Assembly: GCA_016109435.1 (NCBI GenBank)
Contig: JAEILR010000003.1
Location: 1-64,000 of the forward strand
From: Methanomassiliicoccus sp.
Lineage (GTDB): Archaea > Thermoplasmatota > Thermoplasmata > Methanomassiliicoccales > Methanomassiliicoccaceae
DNA: 64,000 nt
Reading direction: 5' to 3'
Part shown: piece by piece, positions 1 through 8,532 of the stretch
Position numbering within the stretch: the stretch's first letter is position 1
Layout: every line of letters starts with the position of its first letter
Position numbers and translations under genes: made by a program
Notes under the pieces: model-generated
Database searches by the model: none
What the model was told of the DNA's origin: nothing
Seen by the model: only the letters and a program-made list of their open reading frames with translations

Positions 1-544
1 CGGAAACGTGACCGTTTCCGCCTATGGACCATCGTCCGGAGGCGGTTTTGGTGGTCTGAAAACGAGGTGTCAAATTCTAAAACATAGTGAAAACGATGGG
101 GTCAGGTGTCAAACTCAGGGTGCAAATGAAGAGATGAGAACTCATTTGACCAATTGGGGGCGAGGAGGTGCTGCCATTACTTTTTCAGCTCTGCCATATC
201 AGTCAGCTTGGTTTCAAAGAAATGCTAGATATCTCTCGCGAGCAATCCTGTTGCGAGTATTAACGATGTAGTTGCTCACCTCGCATCACCTACTTAGGGT
301 GCCTGCCTCAATTGCCCCAGGGCAGAGCCTTCATGGTAAAAGCCAATTAGAGAACTTATTAGCGTTCCCAAATTGTCCCCGAGAGGTGTCGCCGTCCTAA
401 TCTTTTATTGGCTCATGAAAACGGCCCCCATCCAAGTCAAGGATTTCCCCCCGAACTCAGCGGAACACCGATTAGTGTGCCGGGCGGCCTGGTTCGGCAC
501 GCTCACCGAAAAGCACTTTTAGTACCATACGGTGAGTTCTCCGG
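1..544. other. gene-poor left edge
   Basis: I see no convincing gene here. Base composition is clearly lower in GC than the following genes, and the one long reading frame (8-271) has no recognisable motif. A perfect short hairpin lies at 1-20 (CGGAAACG, loop TGAC, CGTTTCCG). Two imperfect copies of AGGTGTCAAA occur near 66 and 104. The stretch could be intergenic DNA or a decayed mobile element; nothing visible decides this. A weak TATA-like TTTTAGTA at about 517-524 could serve the downstream helicase as a leaderless promoter. Confidence 0.35.
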
Positions 545-2440
545 ATGGACCTCTTCCCGTATGCCCCCAGGCCTCACCAGGTAGAACTGGTCAGCGCCAT
601 CGCCGCCAGCGCGAGGTCGCAGTCCCACCTGGCGGTGGAGTCGGGCACCGGCACGGGGAAGACCATCTGCGCGCTGGCCGGTACGTTGCGGACCGCGCGG
701 GAGAAGGGCAAGAAGGTCATCTACCTCACCCGCACCAACTCGCAGCAGCGGCAGGTCATGCTGGAGCTGAGGAATATCAACAACCTCCGTCCGGTGTTCG
801 GTATCGGCCTGCAGGGCCGGCAGAGCACCTGCCCCCTCATCCAGCGCGATCCTGAGCTTCGCTCCGGCTCCCCTGAGGAGCTGTCCAAGTTGTGCGCCGA
901 GCGGAAGGCCCGCTCACGGCAGGGGAAGGAGGGCGGCTGCCGCTTCTACGATGCTGTGCTCTCAACCGACATCAAGGACATCGAGCATCACTGCCGGGAG
1001 AACCTGCCGACGGTGGAGGAGTTCGTGGCCTTCTGCGACGAGAAGGGGCTGTGCCCCCACGAGCTGACCAAGGACCTGCTGCCCCAGGCGACGGTGGTGA
1101 CCGCTCCCTACGCCTACTTCTTCATGCCCTTCATTCGCCACAACCTCCTCGACTGGATGAACATCCCCATGTCCGACGCGATCGTGGTCGTGGACGAGGC
1201 CCACAACCTTCCCGACTACGCCAGGGAGATCCGATCGGTGTCCCTGTCCTCCCGCCTGCTGGAACTGGTGCGGAAGGAGGTGGATGACTACGGGGACATC
1301 GAGATCGCCGAGGGCATAAGCGCCCTGGACCTCTTGCAGCAGTGCGAGAAGCGGCTGCAGGAGGCGCTGGACGAGTTCCTCATCGAGGACGACGGCCTCA
1401 TCCCCCCGCCCTTCTTGGAGGAGGGATTGATGAGCGCGTTCAAGACCCCCTCCACCGGATTGGTGAGCATGGCCAAGTCCCTGATGGCCTTCGGGGAGGC
1501 GATCCGCGAGGACAAGCGGAAGAAGGGACGGCTGCCCCGCTCGTACATCTACTCCCTGGGGGGCTTCATGCAGTTCTGGCTGGACCTTGATGAGGAGTGC
1601 TACGTCAAGCTGGTGACGGGGGGCGAGAACCCTTCCTTCGAGGCCTACTGTATGGACCCCTCCCTGGCCTGCCGCGCAGTGCTGGAATGCCATTCCTCGG
1701 TCCACATGTCCGGGACCCTGCAGCCGCTCAACGAATACCGCGATTCCATCGGACTGCCCCGCTCGTCCCCCATGCTGACCCTGCCCTCTCCTTTTCCCCC
1801 GGAGAACCGTCAGGTGCTGTTCCTCGAGGACGTGACCACACGGTACGAGGACATCGTGAAGGACGAGGAGATCATCACCAGGATGGAGGACTACACGGTC
1901 TCGTTGTGCAACGTCCTGGACCGCAACACCGTGGTGTTCTTCCCCTCCTACGCGCTGATGGACCGCTTCATCGGCGACGGCATCCTGCACCGCATCCGGC
2001 GGAAGGTGCACCTCGAGAAGAGGGGCATGGCCCAGAACGATCTGATGGAGGAGGTCGGAAAGTTCAAGGCGTGCGAGGAAGGCGCGGTTCTGTTCGCGGT
2101 CATGGGCGGCCGCATCAGCGAGGGCATCGACTTCCCCGACCGGGAGCTGGAGGCGGCCATCGTGGCCGGGATACCGTACCCCAAGCCGACGGCCAAGCAG
2201 CGCGCGCTGCTGCACTACTACGAGATAAAGTTCGGCCGGGGATGGGAGTACACGGTGAAAGCGCCGGTGACCAGGAAGTTGCTCCAGGCCATCGGCCGGC
2301 TGATACGCACGGAGACGGACGTCGGCGTGGCGGTGGTGCTCGACCGGCGGGCGAACCAGTTCTCCGACCGCATGGACGTGGTCAGTTCGGAGTTCGTGGT
2401 CAACGATGTCCTAAATTTCTTTGTCCGGCATGGCCGCTGA
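545..2440 (+). CDS. XPD/Rad3-family Fe-S DNA helicase
   Basis: Superfamily 2 helicase of the XPD (ERCC2/DinG-like) family, expected to unwind DNA 5'-3' in repair. Walker A GTGTGKT is at residues 34-40 and the DEAH box at 217-220. Between them sit the four cysteines expected for the XPD 4Fe-4S cluster (C96, C117, C132, C170). Near the C-terminus the arginine-finger motif reads QAIGRLIR. The length of 631 aa is normal for archaeal XPD. The start at 545 is the first ATG and puts the conserved RPHQ motif at residues 9-12. The gene stands alone, with a new promoter after it. Family is clear; the specific repair role is by homology. Confidence 0.93.
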   Translation: MDLFPYAPRPHQVELVSAIAASARSQSHLAVESGTGTGKTICALAGTLRTAREKGKKVIYLTRTNSQQRQVMLELRNINNLRPVFGIGLQGRQSTCPLIQRDPELRSGSPEELSKLCAERKARSRQGKEGGCRFYDAVLSTDIKDIEHHCRENLPTVEEFVAFCDEKGLCPHELTKDLLPQATVVTAPYAYFFMPFIRHNLLDWMNIPMSDAIVVVDEAHNLPDYAREIRSVSLSSRLLELVRKEVDDYGDIEIAEGISALDLLQQCEKRLQEALDEFLIEDDGLIPPPFLEEGLMSAFKTPSTGLVSMAKSLMAFGEAIREDKRKKGRLPRSYIYSLGGFMQFWLDLDEECYVKLVTGGENPSFEAYCMDPSLACRAVLECHSSVHMSGTLQPLNEYRDSIGLPRSSPMLTLPSPFPPENRQVLFLEDVTTRYEDIVKDEEIITRMEDYTVSLCNVLDRNTVVFFPSYALMDRFIGDGILHRIRRKVHLEKRGMAQNDLMEEVGKFKACEEGAVLFAVMGGRISEGIDFPDRELEAAIVAGIPYPKPTAKQRALLHYYEIKFGRGWEYTVKAPVTRKLLQAIGRLIRTETDVGVAVVLDRRANQFSDRMDVVSSEFVVNDVLNFFVRHGR

Positions 2441-2485
2441 TGTTCCTCGCAGTGGGGCGCCGATCTTGAGGGCCGTTAACAGATT

Positions 2486-2497
2486 TTTTTAAATACC
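2486..2497 (+). promoter_or_regulatory. TATA box of acetate-transporter gene
   Basis: An AT-rich run (TTTTTTAAATAC) in an otherwise GC-rich gap. Transcription starting about 25 bases downstream would fall near 2512-2516, implying a leaderless or nearly leaderless message. Confidence 0.55.
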
Positions 2498-2511
2498 AAC
2501 TTCAGGGTCCA

Positions 2512-3153
2512 GTGCCGGAACCTATGAACGCTGCCTCGATCGGGACGATCATCAAGGACAGTACTGCCAACCCCGCCCCCCTGGGGCTCATGGGGTTCGG
2601 AATGACCACTATCATGCTCAGCCTGCACAACGCCGGTTTGATACCGTTGGGAGCGGCGATATTGTCCATGGGGATCTTCTTCGGCGGGATAGCCCAGACG
2701 ATCGCCGGCCTCATGGAATGGAAGAAGGGCAACACCTTCGGTATGACCGTGTTCACCTCCTTCGGCTTCTTCTGGCTAATCGTCGTAGCGATCCTTCTGG
2801 CGCCGGTCACTGGCATGGCGGGGACCGAGGCCCCGGAGGCCATGGCGGTCCTGTTCTTCCTATGGGGCCTGTTCGCCGCCTACCTGACCATCGGGACCAT
2901 CGGCACCAACCGGGTCACTCAGATGGTCTTCGTGGCCCTGTCCACGGTGCTCTTCCTGCTGGCCGCCGCCGAGGTCCTGGCGTCCGCCGACGTGAAGGCC
3001 CTGGCCGGGTACCTGGGTGTCCTGGCCGGCGCCGGGGCGGTGTACTCGGCGATGGGGCAGGTCCTCAACGAAACCCTGGGCCGCGAACTCGTGCCCATGT
3101 TCAAGGTGAACCGGGCGGCGAAGAAGAACGCCGAAAAAAGCGCCGCGGAGTGA
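2512..3153 (+). CDS. GPR1/FUN34/YaaH (SatP) family acetate/succinate transporter
   Basis: Six-helix membrane protein of the acetate uptake family. The family signature NPAPLGL is near residue 21, followed by hydrophobic segments with the typical Gly-rich spacing; 213 aa is the usual length. Homologues carry acetate or succinate with protons, so acetate exchange is the likely role, though the substrate is not provable from sequence. The reading frame opens with GTG at 2512; an in-frame ATG at 2524 lies better relative to the TATA box and may be the true start. The lysine/alanine-rich C-terminal tail is cytoplasmic. It is transcribed alone. Confidence 0.88.
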   Translation: MPEPMNAASIGTIIKDSTANPAPLGLMGFGMTTIMLSLHNAGLIPLGAAILSMGIFFGGIAQTIAGLMEWKKGNTFGMTVFTSFGFFWLIVVAILLAPVTGMAGTEAPEAMAVLFFLWGLFAAYLTIGTIGTNRVTQMVFVALSTVLFLLAAAEVLASADVKALAGYLGVLAGAGAVYSAMGQVLNETLGRELVPMFKVNRAAKKNAEKSAAE

Positions 3154-3200
3154 GACGCCCCCACCAGCGTGCCGATGCGTCGACGGTCGAACGAGGGCCT

Positions 3201-3956
3201 TCAGGGCTTCCGTTCGAAGATCAACGCCTGCTTGGGGCATACGTCGATGCATCGTCCGCAATAGTAGCATCCTTCCATGGTGGCCCCTGCCTTCGGTTCT
3301 CCCGTCGGGCAGGTCCTCACGCAGCGACCGCAATCAATGCAATCCTCATTCCGACGGAGCCGTAACACGCTCCTGCGGGACGCGAGAGAAGCCAGTGCTC
3401 CAAAGGGGCACAGAAGATTGCACCACGGGCGATAAATGAACAGTGAGGCCGCCATGATGGCGGAGAAGGCGATGGCCGGGAGGAGCGCCCAATTCAGGTT
3501 GAAGAAGGCGAACGGATCGTACTTCGGATATGACGTCGTCAAAACGGCCAGGGCCACAAAGAGCACGAGGAAGCCCCATCGAACGCGGTCCGCCCATGCC
3601 CTTTTGATCTTAACCTTTCGCTTCACCGGCACCGACAACAGCTCCTGGGCCGCTCCAAGAGGGCAGGCATGGCCGCAGAAAGCCCTTCCCGCGATCAGGG
3701 CGGTCACCAGCAGCAGCCCCAATCCGATCAGGGGCAACAAAGGCAGCTGTTCGTGCGCAACAGACCGCACCGCTGAGTCCAGTTGTGCCACCGGATCGGG
3801 GACACCCCCCAGCAGCAGTCCGGCAACGAGCATTACCGCGAACTGCATCGAGATGGCCGTCCTCCGCGTCAATCGCTGTAGCCGCAACAGGATGGCCAGC
3901 AGTACGATCATCATTAACGCGAAGGCCAAGCCGATGAGCATAGGTGGAAGGACCAT
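3201..3956 (-). CDS. NapH/CcoG-like membrane protein with ferredoxin domains
   Basis: Integral membrane Fe-S protein. Four or five hydrophobic segments carry two membrane-edge cysteine motifs (CGHACPLG and CNLLCPFG), as in the NapH/NosR/CcoG group. The C-terminal domain has two ferredoxin clusters, CIDCGRCVRTCP and CYYCGRCIDVCP. It probably moves electrons between a quinone-like or membrane donor and soluble partners. I chose the ATG at 3956 (251 aa), which has a GAGGGGGTG ribosome site just upstream. The longest frame begins at 4049 but would overlap the divergent regulator. The TrmB-type gene shares its 64-base promoter gap and may regulate it. Confidence 0.8.
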   Translation of the reverse strand: MVLPPMLIGLAFALMMIVLLAILLRLQRLTRRTAISMQFAVMLVAGLLLGGVPDPVAQLDSAVRSVAHEQLPLLPLIGLGLLLVTALIAGRAFCGHACPLGAAQELLSVPVKRKVKIKRAWADRVRWGFLVLFVALAVLTTSYPKYDPFAFFNLNWALLPAIAFSAIMAASLFIYRPWCNLLCPFGALASLASRRSVLRLRRNEDCIDCGRCVRTCPTGEPKAGATMEGCYYCGRCIDVCPKQALIFERKP

Positions 3957-4020
3957 GGGCACCCCCTCGATCACGAGGATACTTATTGTTGGTGTCACTC
4001 TGTGAGGGTGTTGCGGTAAG

Positions 4021-4800
4021 ATGAGGTACGACGAGAAGTTGATTGCCAATCTCCGGATGCTGGGCTTGACCCATTACGGGGCCAAGGCCTATCTGGCCCT
4101 AGTGACCCTTGGCCCGCTGGGCGCTGCCGCGGTCGCCGAAGCCTCAGAGGTCCCTCGTTCCAAGGTCTACGATGTGCTCCGGCGCCTGGTACGGGAGGAT
4201 TGGATCACCACCACGGGGACCCGTCCGATGAGCTATGCGGCTCGGGACCCCCGGGAGGTCATGGGCTCTCGCCGGGAGAGGATGAACGATGAACTGGACT
4301 CGATGACCGCCGAGCTGCGGACCAGGTTCGACGGGGTGATGGAGAAGGAGCCGCCCAATGCCTGGATGATACGGGGCTCTCGGAACATCGCCGCCAGGGT
4401 GAGAGACATGACGGGGCGCGCCCGCGAGGAGGTCCTAATGCTGGGCGCCCTTTATCTGCCGGAAGAGCTCGAAGCATTGAGGGATGTTGCTCCGGAACTC
4501 CGCCGGAAAGGGGTGAGGGTAAGGATACTAACCCGGTCCATGATCGTCACTGCCGATGGTCCCATCGACCTGGTAGAGGAGTTGCGGCCGCTGACAGAGG
4601 AAGTACGGACTATAGGCGCCCCTATGATCAAGTTCATCGTGACCGATGGGCGGGACATAATGATCATGTTCTCACCTGTGGCCGGGGAGGTGCCCGACGT
4701 AGCGGGTTCGATAGCGATCTGGATGCCCCGGTCAGAGGTGGCCGCGCAGATGAGGGGCAACTTCAATATGATCTGGGATGGGATGGATCCCGGGTCATAG
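4021..4800 (+). CDS. TrmB-family transcriptional regulator
   Basis: Residues 1-75 form a TrmB winged helix-turn-helix (MLGLTHYGAKAYLAL, then SKVYDVLRRL), followed by a short coiled segment and a C-terminal effector domain of about 150 residues of the phospholipase-D-like TrmB type. The length of 259 aa is typical. These proteins sense sugars or other small molecules and act as repressors or activators. Divergence from the membrane ferredoxin gene, with a common intergenic region of 64 bases, suggests that gene as a target. The C-terminus overlaps the convergent cupin gene by six bases. Confidence 0.87.
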   Translation: MRYDEKLIANLRMLGLTHYGAKAYLALVTLGPLGAAAVAEASEVPRSKVYDVLRRLVREDWITTTGTRPMSYAARDPREVMGSRRERMNDELDSMTAELRTRFDGVMEKEPPNAWMIRGSRNIAARVRDMTGRAREEVLMLGALYLPEELEALRDVAPELRRKGVRVRILTRSMIVTADGPIDLVEELRPLTEEVRTIGAPMIKFIVTDGRDIMIMFSPVAGEVPDVAGSIAIWMPRSEVAAQMRGNFNMIWDGMDPGS

Positions 4801-5133
4801 CATCTTGCTCTTATCTACCGGCCGCGGGAGCTTGATGACCATGATGCGCAGGGGACCGTCGGAAACGTTGCGCCACATGTGCGGGATGCCTTTCGGACTC
4901 TCAACCATGGCGTCCTGCCCTACCGTTTCCTTCTCTTCCCCGATCTCCACCTCGCCCCGGCCCTCGAGGACGTAGAACGCCACGTCCACCGGGGTGATGT
5001 GCTTCTTCAACGCCTGCCCCGGTTGCAGCATCAGGTGGGAGATGAGCGCGTGCTCATGACTATAGACGTTCTTCGCCTCAACCCCATGGGGGTTGGCCTT
5101 GCACACGGCATCGCACAGGTTGACGATCTTCAT
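4795..5133 (-). CDS. single-domain cupin protein
   Basis: Small beta-barrel cupin of 112 aa. Cupin motif 1 is visible as QPGQALKKHITPVDVAFYVLEGRGEVEIG and motif 2 as the SPKGIPHMWRN region, with histidines in the metal-binding positions. Such proteins bind a divalent metal; the role could be a small-molecule isomerase, a dioxygenase-like activity or simple ligand binding. Substrate unknown. It runs tail-to-tail into the TrmB gene, so it is not in that operon. Confidence 0.78.
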   Translation of the reverse strand: MKIVNLCDAVCKANPHGVEAKNVYSHEHALISHLMLQPGQALKKHITPVDVAFYVLEGRGEVEIGEEKETVGQDAMVESPKGIPHMWRNVSDGPLRIMVIKLPRPVDKSKML

Positions 5134-5253
5134 GAGGCTTGCAACTGCGATTGAGATGTTAGCGTTTCTCCCGAACGCTTAGGGTTTCAGCGAACGAGCG
5201 GAGGCGACGCGATCATGAGGTCTCCCCTCCGTCGTCCGCGGCCTCCTCCTCGG

Positions 5254-5274
5254 CCGATAAAGGTAATCTATCGG
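5254..5274. promoter_or_regulatory. inverted repeat over putative carS TATA box
   Basis: CCGATA (5254-5259) and TATCGG (5269-5274) form a 6+6 inverted repeat with a 9-base spacer containing the AT-rich part of the promoter. The carS start is 20 bases downstream. It could be an operator for the carS-pyrE-udg operon or just promoter composition. Confidence 0.35.
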
Positions 5275-5293
5275 ATGCGCCATCCTGCCAACG

Positions 5294-5857
5294 ATGGACC
5301 TCATACTGGTCGCCCTCAGCGGCATATTCCTGTTCCTCCCCGCCCTCGTCCCCAACTCCGCGGCGGTACTGTTCGGAGGCGGAACGCCGGTGGACTTCGG
5401 ACGGACGTGGAGGGGGAAGCGCATCCTGGGGGACGGCAAGACCTGGACCGGCCTCATCGGCGGGGTCGCCGCGGGGACGTCCCTGGGCATAATCCTGGTG
5501 CTGATCACCATGGGGTTGGACGTCCAGGCCCCGCTGAACTGGGGCGAGGGGCTGGAGGCCCTTGGCGTGGTGTTCGCCCTGTCCCTGGGCTCACTGCTGG
5601 GGGACATGGTGGGCGCGTTCATCAAGCGCCGGCTGGGTATGGAGAGGGGGCACAAGGCGCCTATACTCGATCAGTACGACTTCGTGGCCGGAGCGCTGGG
5701 CCTGACCGCTCTGCTGTTCCCCGCTTGGGTCGCCTCCCGGTACGTGAGCGGGGAGAGCATCATCGCCCTGATCGCCCTCCTGGTGTTCGTGCCGGTGCTG
5801 CACCGCGTCGTCAACATCATCGGGTTCAAGATGGGCAAGAAGAAGGAGCCGTGGTGA
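5294..5857 (+). CDS. carS: CDP-archaeol synthase
   Basis: Integral membrane CTP transferase (CarS/DUF46) that activates unsaturated archaeol to CDP-archaeol, the precursor of polar archaeal phospholipids. The family block VLFGGGTPVDFGRTWRG and ILGDGKTWTG is near residues 25-55, followed by hydrophobic helices and the conserved LGDMVGAFIKRRLG segment. The length of 187 aa matches the family. This gene marks the window as archaeal. The stop is followed after one base by pyrE, so the two are probably cotranscribed. Confidence 0.94.
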   Translation: MDLILVALSGIFLFLPALVPNSAAVLFGGGTPVDFGRTWRGKRILGDGKTWTGLIGGVAAGTSLGIILVLITMGLDVQAPLNWGEGLEALGVVFALSLGSLLGDMVGAFIKRRLGMERGHKAPILDQYDFVAGALGLTALLFPAWVASRYVSGESIIALIALLVFVPVLHRVVNIIGFKMGKKKEPW

Positions 5858-5858
5858 G

Positions 5859-6389
5859 ATGAACAAAAGGACCAAGGAGGCGCTGGTGCGCTGCAACGCC
5901 CTGATGTACGGGGATTTCACGCTGGCATCGGGGAAGAAGAGCGAGTACTACATCGACATCAAGAAGGCCAGCACCGATCCCTACGTGCTGGAGACCATCG
6001 CCGACGATATGGCGAGGGAGATCCAGCTCCGCGGCCTGGCGGTGGACAAGATCGCCGGGGTCGTCCTCGGCTCCATCCCCCTGGCGGTGGCGCTGTCCCT
6101 GCGGACCAAGATCCCGTTCATCATGGTGCGCAAGGAGAAGAAGGACCACGGCACCCAGAAGATGATCGAAGGCTCGTTGCGGGAGGGGGAATCGGTCCTC
6201 ATGGTGGAGGACGTGGTCACGTCCGCCGGCTCGGTCCTTGAGGCCATCGGGATCGTACGCGCCGCCGGGGGCAAGGTAGACGACGTGCTGTGCGTGGTGA
6301 ACCGCCAGGAGGGCGGGGAGCAGAAGCTGGAAGCCATCGGGGTAAAGCTCTCGGCCCTGGTCACCGCCGAGGACATACTGAAGCGATGA
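5859..6389 (+). CDS. pyrE: orotate phosphoribosyltransferase
   Basis: Catalyses orotate + PRPP to OMP in UMP synthesis. The PRPP-binding motif VLMVEDVVTSAGS is near residues 112-124, and the flexible catalytic loop is represented by MVRKEKKDHGTQK. At 176 aa it is a normal archaeal PyrE. It begins one base after carS and its stop overlaps the next start (ATGA), so carS-pyrE-udg form one translationally coupled operon. Confidence 0.94.
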   Translation: MNKRTKEALVRCNALMYGDFTLASGKKSEYYIDIKKASTDPYVLETIADDMAREIQLRGLAVDKIAGVVLGSIPLAVALSLRTKIPFIMVRKEKKDHGTQKMIEGSLREGESVLMVEDVVTSAGSVLEAIGIVRAAGGKVDDVLCVVNRQEGGEQKLEAIGVKLSALVTAEDILKR

Positions 6390-6919
6390 GGCCGCCGGAG
6401 GACTGCAGACGCTGCGCGCTGTGCGCGGGGCGGACCAACGTGGTAATGCCGGACGGCGATCCGTCCTCTCCCATCGCCTTCGTGGGAGAGGCCCCCGGGG
6501 CCAAGGAGGACGCCGCCGGCCGTCCGTTCGTCGGCTCTTCCGGCAAGGTGCTCAACCAGCTCCTGGAAGAAGGAGGGCTTCCGAGGGAGAGGGTGTTCAT
6601 CACCAACACCGTGAAGTGCCGCCCGCCCAACAACCGGGCGCCCACCCAGGCGGAGATGGATGCCTGCCTGCCGTGCCTGGAGTCGGAGCTGGAGGGCCGG
6701 AAGGTCATCGTCACACTGGGGCGCTCGGCGGCCAGGGACCTGCTGAAGAGGGACATCGTGATGAAGGACGAGGTCAACCGGCCGACGAAGGTGACCATCA
6801 GGGGAAAGGAGATCGTCCTCATCCCTGCCTACCATCCCGCGGCCAGCTTTTACAACCGGACGGTCAAGGACAGCCTGAGGGAGACCATCAGGGTCGCAAG
6901 GACTTATCTCGAGGGCTGA
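6386..6919 (+). CDS. udg: type 4 (Fe-S) uracil-DNA glycosylase
   Basis: Removes uracil from DNA. Motif A is seen as GEAPGAKED, motif B as the HPAA segment near the C-terminus. Cysteines at the N-terminus (C7, C10, C13) and in VKCRPPN / DACLPC provide the 4Fe-4S ligands expected of family 4. The start at 6386 overlaps the pyrE stop; a longer frame from 6290 would run through pyrE and is not credible. The protein is 177 aa. Its 3' end overlaps the convergent glycosyltransferase gene by 32 bases. Confidence 0.9.
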   Translation: MRPPEDCRRCALCAGRTNVVMPDGDPSSPIAFVGEAPGAKEDAAGRPFVGSSGKVLNQLLEEGGLPRERVFITNTVKCRPPNNRAPTQAEMDACLPCLESELEGRKVIVTLGRSAARDLLKRDIVMKDEVNRPTKVTIRGKEIVLIPAYHPAASFYNRTVKDSLRETIRVARTYLEG

Positions 6920-7586
6920 GGAACCGCTTCTCCCACAGGAACTTGAAGTTGAACCAGCCGTCCTTCCACGAGGACAGCTTGACCTCCCCGACCCTGCGAC
7001 GGTAGGCGATCATGACCTCCCTGGAGCGGAGCTTGCGGAACGCCTCGATCTTGATCTCCTCGGAGAAGGGCATGCCGTCGGCCTGCACGTTGATCTTGGC
7101 CAGCGCCTCGCGGCGGAACACCCACATCCCGCTCTGGGAATCTCGTATATGCCGCCCGAACAGCAGGCGGGTGGTGAACGACAGGGCCAGGTTCCCGATC
7201 TTGTGCATGTCGCTCATGGCCCCCGGCTCCATGTGGCCGAAGCGGTCGGTGGTGATGAACTCCAGGTCCTCGTCGTCGAGCATCTTCATCAACGGCACGA
7301 TGGACTCGGTGGGATAGGTGCAGTCACCGTCCAGGGTGGCGATGACTTCCCCCCGGACATTCTCGAAGCCGGTCTTGTATGCACGACCGTAGCCCTTGCG
7401 GGGCTCCTCCACCACCACCGCGCCCTTTTCCCGGGCGATCTCCCGGGTATTGTCAGTAGAGCGGCCGTCCACGATCACGATCTCGTAATCAAACCCCTTG
7501 CCGTCGAGGTCGGACCGGAGATCGTCGATGACCTGACCGATGCACTCCGACTCGTTCAGGGTGGGGATTACGACGCTAAGCCTCAA
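6888..7586 (-). CDS. family 2 glycosyltransferase, DPM1-like
   Basis: GT-A fold glycosyltransferase of the dolichyl-phosphate mannose/glucose synthase type. It opens with LRLSVVIPTLNES, has the DGRSTDNT metal/nucleotide region and the ATLDGDCTYP DxD-like motif. There are no membrane helices. Likely transfers a sugar from NDP-sugar to a polyprenyl phosphate for protein N-glycosylation. Start is uncertain: TTG at 7586 follows a GAGG ribosome site by three bases and gives the usual family N-terminus; an upstream TTG at 7610 adds eight residues. A TATA-like TTATTATATT lies just upstream. Confidence 0.85.
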   Translation of the reverse strand: MRLSVVIPTLNESECIGQVIDDLRSDLDGKGFDYEIVIVDGRSTDNTREIAREKGAVVVEEPRKGYGRAYKTGFENVRGEVIATLDGDCTYPTESIVPLMKMLDDEDLEFITTDRFGHMEPGAMSDMHKIGNLALSFTTRLLFGRHIRDSQSGMWVFRREALAKINVQADGMPFSEEIKIEAFRKLRSREVMIAYRRRVGEVKLSSWKDGWFNFKFLWEKRFLSPRDKSLRP

Positions 7587-7641
7587 GACCTCATCATGAT
7601 GGAGCAGCAATATAATAATGACCCGGTATGGCTCGCCCCGG

Positions 7642-8451
7642 TCAGTTGCCTGGAGCCCTCTTCTTCCCGTAGGGGCCCTTGTCGTCGAACAGCTTGAAGC
7701 CGATGTACCCCATCATGGCCACCACCAGCCGGGTGAGGGCCCAGAAGCTCATCTTCTGCTTGAACATGCGCAGCGGATCGTACCGTCCCCACAGGTTGCC
7801 GTGCTTCAGGGTGAGCTGCTTCCTCCCAGCGCCGTTCCAGAACGCCTGCTTGAAGAAGCCGTAGACCGTGGACTTGGTCCTCCGGTACACGATGGCATCG
7901 GGGTTCCAGGTGATCTTGTACCCGGCGTCGATGGCGCGGTAGTTGAGGTCGATGTCCTCCGCGGTGATGAACCAGGTGTCGAACCCGCCCACCTTCTGGA
8001 GCACCTCTCGCCGGAAGCCCATATTGGCCGAGGGGTAGGAGACGTCGTACCCCTTGTGGAACAGCTCGACCCGGTCGAGGTCCTCCCAGGCCTTCAGACC
8101 GATCATGATCGAACGTCCGGCCACGATGTCCGCCCCCTGCTCGAAGCTCTTCCGCAGCTCCCTGATCCAGTTGGGGTTGGCCAGGTCATCCCCTCCGGTG
8201 AAGGCGACGACCTCCCCTTTAGCCTGGGAGATGCCGAAGTTGGTGCTTTCTCCCCTCCTCCCGGGATGCACGTACATCCTGATGGACGGGTATCTCTCCT
8301 CGTACTTCCGCACGATCTCCTGGGTGCGGTCCTCCGAGGCGGCGTCGACCACCACGATCTCCAGGGGACCCTCCTGTATGACCAGGCTGTCCAGGAGGTC
8401 GGCGATGTACCGCTCCTCGTTCATGATGTTCAGGACCACGCTCACTAGCAT
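7642..8451 (-). CDS. family 2 glycosyltransferase, AglG/AglI-like
   Basis: A 269-residue GT2 enzyme. MLVSVVLNIMNEERYI at the start, VVVDAASEDRT as the first acidic motif, GGDDLANPNW as the DxD equivalent and TAEDIDLNYRA as the ED acceptor-site motif. The C-terminus is basic and amphipathic (LTRLVVAMMGYIGFKLF), suggesting membrane attachment. Probably adds a sugar to a lipid-linked glycan. It is followed on the same strand by the DPM1-like gene with a 55-base gap containing a separate TATA-like box. Confidence 0.84.
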   Translation of the reverse strand: MLVSVVLNIMNEERYIADLLDSLVIQEGPLEIVVVDAASEDRTQEIVRKYEERYPSIRMYVHPGRRGESTNFGISQAKGEVVAFTGGDDLANPNWIRELRKSFEQGADIVAGRSIMIGLKAWEDLDRVELFHKGYDVSYPSANMGFRREVLQKVGGFDTWFITAEDIDLNYRAIDAGYKITWNPDAIVYRRTKSTVYGFFKQAFWNGAGRKQLTLKHGNLWGRYDPLRMFKQKMSFWALTRLVVAMMGYIGFKLFDDKGPYGKKRAPGN

Positions 8452-8532
8452 GAGAGGTCCATGTTATGTCCTAACTGAGATAAAACGGTTGGCGATGCAT
8501 AGGGATATGTCCTGCCATGATGTTAGCGCATC

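Noticed and set aside
962-2215. A 417-codon minus-strand frame opposite the helicase.
   Set aside because: High-GC antisense frame with no motif; the plus strand encodes a complete XPD helicase.
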